From: Pseudomonadota bacterium
Lineage (GTDB): Bacteria > Pseudomonadota > Alphaproteobacteria > Rhizobiales > Rhizobiaceae
DNA length: 9,323 nt
NCBI GenBank assembly: GCA_003242525.1
Contig: QGUU01000068.1
Location: forward strand, 1 to 9,323
Direction of reading: 5' to 3'
Part shown: piece after piece, positions 6,273 to 9,323 of the stretch
Position numbering within the stretch: the first letter of the stretch is position 1
How the letters are laid out: every line of letters begins with the position of its first letter
Position numbers and translations under genes: made by a program
The notes under the pieces: model-generated
The model's database searches: none
Told to the model about the DNA's origin: nothing
The model's input: the letters and a program-made list of their open reading frames with translations, nothing else

Positions 6273-7256
6273 CTACGGAACAAGGATCGTCGTCCCGGTG
6301 GTTCTGCGCGCTTCCAGGTCGGCCTGTGCGCGGGCCGCATCCTTCAGCGGGTAGCGCTGGTTGATGCTGATGTCCACGATCCCTTTGCCCACGACGTCGA
6401 AAAGGGCGTTGGCGGATGCTTCGAGATCCTCACGCCTGGCGTTGTAGACGAACAGCGTGGGGCGCGTAATGTAAAGCGAGCCCTTTTGCGCAAGCACGCC
6501 GAGATTGAAGGGCGGCACGGGACCGGAGGACTGGCCAAACAGGGCCAGCAAGCCCATCGGCTTGAGACAGTCGAGCGAGCCTTCAAACGTGTCCTTACCC
6601 ACCGAATCGTAGACGACCTCGCATTTCCTGCCGTCGGTGATCGAGCTGACTTCGGCGACGAAATCCTTCTCACGGTAGTTGATGACGTGGTCGTAGCCAT
6701 TGGCGCGGGCCAGTTCGGTTTTCTCCGCCGAGCCGGCCGTGCCTATGGTGGTAGCTCCCAGGTGTTTCGCCCACTGCCCCGCGATGAGCCCGACCCCTCC
6801 GGCGGCAGCATGAAACAGAATCGTATCGCCCGGCTTCACACGATAGGTGCGGCGCAGGAGATACTCGGCTGTCATGCCTTTCAGCATCATGCCCGCGGCC
6901 TGCTCGTCAGAAATGTTGTCTGGCAGCTTGACCAGCCTGTCCGCGGCGATGACGCGGTGCTCTGCGTAGGCCCCTGTGCCGGTGGCGTAGGCCACACGGT
7001 CGCCGACCTTCAGCCTGGTCACCTCAGGCCCCACCTCTTCCACGACTCCGGCACCCTCCCCGCCCGGTACCATCGGCAGGCCGCCGGGCGCAGGGTAAAG
7101 GCCGGTACGATAGTAGATGTCGATGAAATTGAGGCCAATCGCCGTGTGGCGGATCAGCACCTGGCCTGGCCCTGGCCGGCCCGGATCAATTTCCTCATAG
7201 ACCAGACTCTCGGGTCCACCGGGAGCGTGGATGCGAATTGCCCTTGTAGTGGTCAT
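6273..7256 (-). CDS. QOR-type NADPH:quinone oxidoreductase (zinc-free MDR family)
   Basis: This is a 327-residue medium-chain reductase of the quinone oxidoreductase group, the same length as the E. coli QOR enzyme. Such cytosolic enzymes use NADPH to reduce quinones or related enones. The N-terminal catalytic domain has GLNFIDIYYRTGLYP (41-55) and VPGGEGAG (63-70), both typical of QOR. No zinc-binding Cys/His set of alcohol dehydrogenases is present. The nucleotide-binding domain opens with HAAAGGVGLIAGQWAK (149-164), a glycine-rich loop of the AxxGGVG type. VVYDSVGKDTFEGSLDCL and the C-terminal YPLKDAARAQADLEARRTTG also fit the family. The ATG at 7256 overlaps the pcs stop by four bases (ATGA), with AGGAAG just upstream, so the pair is co-translated. 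The true substrate cannot be read from sequence. A functional link to lipid synthesis is not evident. Confidence 0.93.
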   Translation of the reverse strand: MTTTRAIRIHAPGGPESLVYEEIDPGRPGPGQVLIRHTAIGLNFIDIYYRTGLYPAPGGLPMVPGGEGAGVVEEVGPEVTRLKVGDRVAYATGTGAYAEHRVIAADRLVKLPDNISDEQAAGMMLKGMTAEYLLRRTYRVKPGDTILFHAAAGGVGLIAGQWAKHLGATTIGTAGSAEKTELARANGYDHVINYREKDFVAEVSSITDGRKCEVVYDSVGKDTFEGSLDCLKPMGLLALFGQSSGPVPPFNLGVLAQKGSLYITRPTLFVYNARREDLEASANALFDVVGKGIVDISINQRYPLKDAARAQADLEARRTTGTTILVP

Positions 7257-8098
7257 GACTTCCTGGCACCCAGTTGGGGAAAGAGCTGCAACACCGCGCC
7301 GATGCAGAATAGATAAAGGCCGGTGATCCCGATACCCAGCTTGGTGAACAGGCCAACATGTTCACCCAACACGCCTATCTGATGGTAGAACTGCGCCATG
7401 GCTGACTGGGCCAGCGCCAGCATGCCGAAGCCGCACCACAAAAGCGTCATCCCGAGGTTCAGCGACCTCAGCCGGACCACGCGAACAGGGTGAATGAAGT
7501 TGACGGGCAAGAATGTGAGAATGGCGCACAGGACGACCACGGCGAATGAAACCCACTCCCCCGGCTCGATCACAAAGAGCGTGAAGACGATCATGTTCCA
7601 CACGACCGGGAACCCCTTGAAGAAGTTCTCCTTCGTTTTCATGCCCGTGTCGGCATAATAAATGGCGCTCGACACCACGATGATCGCCGCCGACAGGAAA
7701 GAAAGCTTTTCGCCCATGAACCCCCGCTGGTAAAGCGCGAAGGCGGGGATGATGACGTAGGTCACATAGTCGATGATGTTGTCGAGCAGTTCGCCCGACC
7801 ATGTCGGCAGGATTTCCTTGACCTCCAGCTTGCGGGCAACGGGACCGTCTATCCCATCTACCAGCAGCGCCAGGCCGAGCCACCAGAACATCGCCGTCCA
7901 CTGCCCCTCACTGGCAGCCACCAGTGAAAGGAAAGCCAAAAACGAGCCTGATGCGGTGAGAAGATGAACGGAGAAGGCGCGCGCCTGGGGCCAGGTCACC
8001 TTCTTCTTCGGACGCGGGATCCGGCTGGTGAGCTTTTTCGCGGCCTCCCTGGCCTTTGGCCTTACCGTGAGATTCTTGCGCATGAGTTCAACAGGCAC
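7253..8098 (-). CDS. pcs: Phosphatidylcholine synthase
   Basis: This inner-membrane enzyme makes phosphatidylcholine in one step from CDP-diacylglycerol and choline (EC 2.7.8.24), a route typical of rhizobia, Brucella and relatives. The product is 281 residues from the GTG at 8098. After a basic N-terminus of about 35 residues comes PQARAFSVHLLTASGSF, then the CDP-alcohol phosphotransferase motif: D84 G85 xx A88 R89, twelve residues, G102 xxx D106 xxx D110. The twelve-residue gap is the Pcs variant of the motif. YVIIPAFALY, SSAIYYADTGMKT and GFPVVWNMIVFTLFVI are highly typical of Pcs, and about eight hydrophobic segments are visible. The start is uncertain. The GTG has only a weak AGG six bases upstream, and an ATG five codons later (8083) has no clear Shine-Dalgarno. 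It is first of a two-gene unit with the QOR gene. Confidence 0.96.
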   Translation of the reverse strand: MPVELMRKNLTVRPKAREAAKKLTSRIPRPKKKVTWPQARAFSVHLLTASGSFLAFLSLVAASEGQWTAMFWWLGLALLVDGIDGPVARKLEVKEILPTWSGELLDNIIDYVTYVIIPAFALYQRGFMGEKLSFLSAAIIVVSSAIYYADTGMKTKENFFKGFPVVWNMIVFTLFVIEPGEWVSFAVVVLCAILTFLPVNFIHPVRVVRLRSLNLGMTLLWCGFGMLALAQSAMAQFYHQIGVLGEHVGLFTKLGIGITGLYLFCIGAVLQLFPQLGARKS

Positions 8099-8409
8099 CG
8101 CCGGCCTGCCGCAGCATTACCGGCCTGGCGTGCCGCTCCGCAGGGCAACGGAAACGGAAGGATATGTCGGGTGGCAGGTCCTGGTCCGTCATGCATATTC
8201 CCTTGAGAACGGGCCGACACTAATAGCAGCAGCGGTGCGAGTACAAGCATATGATTCCGCCGCTTCCGTCAAACCACGCCCCCGATCCTTGCTTGAATGC
8301 CCGGCCAGCCGGAGGCGAACGGTCACGTTGAAGCCTACCATGTCGCATCCTATACCCGATATGATGTGGATCGAAGGCCGGTCGAAACGAGGCGGGAGTG
8401 AGTTTGGTG
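8099..8409. other. Divergent intergenic region between pcs and the FAD monooxygenase gene
   Basis: This stretch of about 310 bases must hold the promoters of both divergent genes. The plus-strand candidate is listed separately. For pcs, TTGACG at 8272-8267 is a good -35 match, but the nearest -10-like hexamer (TATGCT, 8251-8246) is only 15 bases away. A second pair (TTGTAC at 8246-8241, TATTAG at 8225-8220) is also 15 bases apart, so neither is convincing. Short open frames cross the region on both strands, but none looks like a gene. I see no RNA gene or repeat. Confidence 0.5.
8328..8356 (+). promoter_or_regulatory. Possible promoter of the FAD monooxygenase gene
   Basis: TTGAAG (8328-8333) and TATACC (8351-8356), each 4 of 6 to the sigma70 consensus, are separated by 17 bases. 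The first plausible start codons follow about 45-55 bases later. Spacing is ideal but hexamer quality is moderate. Confidence 0.4.
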
Positions 8410-9323
8410 ATGTCTGACAAAGCCACAAGCATTGTGGTCGCCGGCAGTGGCCCTGCGGGAATGATTGCAGCTCTCGGCTTCGCAAAGGCCGGCTTTGATG
8501 TAACCCTGGCCGGCCCCGAGCCGTCCAGGCCCGACCAGCGAACGACGGCGCTCATGAACCCGGCCCTGGCGCTTCTGGACAGGCTCGGCGTACTCGCACC
8601 CATAAGGCCGCATGCGGCGCCGCTCAGGACAATGCGGATCGTGGATGCCACCAAGCGTCTGATTCGCAGCCCGACGGTGACCTTCCGCGCAAGCGAGATC
8701 GGTGAAGAACAGTTCGGTCTCAACATTCCCAACGCGGTGCTTGTTCAGACGCTCAGCGAGGCGGTCCGCTCGCACGCCGGTATCGACTGGCGGCCTTGTA
8801 TGGTTTCCGCATGGTCGCTCGGCAGCGAACGGGCGACCGCCACCCTGTCGGATGGAAGCACGATTTCGGCCTTGCTGGCAGTGGCCGCTGATGGCCGGCA
8901 ATCCCCTGCCCGCGAAGCTGCAGGAATATCCGTCCGCAAGCGGCCCTGCCCACAGTCCGCGCTGGTGCTCAACTTCTCGCACCGCAGCAATCACGGTTAT
9001 GTCTCGACCGAATTCCACACGGAGACGGGACCGTTCACGCAGGTGCCGTTGCCCGGAGGATACCGGTCCAGTCTCGTATGGGTGGTCACGCCCAAGATGG
9101 CGGAGGAACTTGCCGCTCTGGACGAAGATGCCCTGTCGGCGCTGATCGAGGAAAAGATGCAGTCCATGCTGGGCCGCGTAACAGCGGAACCGGGGCGCCA
9201 AGTTTATCCGCTTTCCACGCTGTCCGCTTTCCGCTTCGCCAAGAACCGCGTGGCGCTGGTTGGAGAGGAGCCGCAGTGGTTTCCCCCAATTGGCCCGCGG
9301 GGTTGAATTTTTACCACCCAACA
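8410..9323 (+). CDS. UbiH/UbiF-like FAD-dependent hydroxylase, 3' part beyond the right edge
   Basis: This is the N-terminal part of a class A flavoprotein monooxygenase of the UbiH/UbiF group, which hydroxylates aromatic rings, classically in ubiquinone synthesis. It has the FAD-binding GSGPAG at residues 12-17, a DG-type motif (AADGRQS, 159-165) and STEFHTETGPFTQVPLPGG, characteristic of the rhizobial members. VALVGE (281-286) opens the second FAD motif. Right after it the sequence degrades: relatives read GEAAHxFPPIGAQGLN, but here the frame gives GEEPQWFPPIGPRG and then TGA at 9304-9306. Gly-Leu-Asn reappears in another frame at 9300-9308, as if one G were missing, so the stop is probably a sequence error at a contig end. 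Family members are about 390-400 residues. The start is uncertain: ATG 8410 gives a usual N-terminus, but GTG 8398, TTG 8404 and GTG 8407 are in frame, and GGAG ends at 8398. Confidence 0.85.

Noticed and set aside
6125..6340. 71-codon minus-strand frame bridging the end of the QOR gene and the ATPase start
   Set aside because: Much of it lies inside the QOR coding region in another phase and it has no family resemblance. Only its last 11 codons are mentioned, as a possible leader.
8028..8417. 129-codon plus-strand frame spanning the pcs 5' end and the intergenic region
   Set aside because: It overlaps pcs antisense, has no clear ribosome binding site, and its product is not recognisable.
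8350..9321. 323-codon open frame on the minus strand opposite the FAD monooxygenase
   Set aside because: The plus strand carries a clear FAD-binding fold. The minus frame is an antisense shadow.
1..9323. Mobile elements, tRNA or rRNA genes, CRISPR arrays, toxin-antitoxin or phage genes
   Set aside because: None is visible on either strand. The window is ordinary chromosomal gene content.

Overview
The window looks like about 9.3 kb of chromosome from an alphaproteobacterium, most likely of the Rhizobiales (Mesorhizobium/Phyllobacterium-like). The reasons are the high G+C, a phosphatidylcholine synthase of the rhizobial Pcs type, a class II DAHP synthase of the alphaproteobacterial kind, and alphaproteobacterial forms of Ndk and of a UbiH-like hydroxylase. 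All family names come from reading the translated proteins and from memory of the families; no search was run.

Layout. (1) 1-587, minus strand: the N-terminal 195 codons of a class II DAHP synthase (shikimate pathway), cut by the left edge. (2) 588-877: divergent intergenic region with a good sigma70-type promoter for ndk. (3) 878-1300, plus: ndk, followed by a textbook intrinsic terminator at 1357-1384. (4) 6132-1406, minus: a complete four-gene ABC importer operon of the BMP/nucleoside type, in transcription order: double ATPase, permease 1, permease 2, periplasmic binding protein. The first three genes are coupled by overlapping stop/start codons. The binding-protein gene is separated by 43 bases holding a perfect 15-bp palindrome. 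(5) 8098-6273, minus: pcs (phosphatidylcholine synthase) and a QOR-type quinone oxidoreductase, coupled by a 4-base overlap. (6) 8099-8409: divergent intergenic region. (7) 8410 to the right edge, plus: the N-terminal 298 codons of a UbiH/UbiF-like FAD monooxygenase. Its reading frame breaks inside the conserved C-terminal flavin motif.

How the genes work together. The ABC operon would bring a nucleoside or purine-like ligand from periplasm to cytoplasm: the binding protein captures it, the two permeases form the channel, and one tandem ATPase protein powers it. The other genes are housekeeping (aromatic amino acids, NTP balance, membrane lipid, quinone chemistry) and need not be linked to the importer.

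Both window edges look like the ends of a draft contig: a poly-A run at the left, and a frame break with degraded conserved residues at the right. I found no mobile element, CRISPR array, RNA gene or convincing novel system. The points worth a second look are small: the palindrome before the binding-protein gene, two dyads upstream of the ATPase gene, an atypical charged segment in permease 2, and the damaged right edge.
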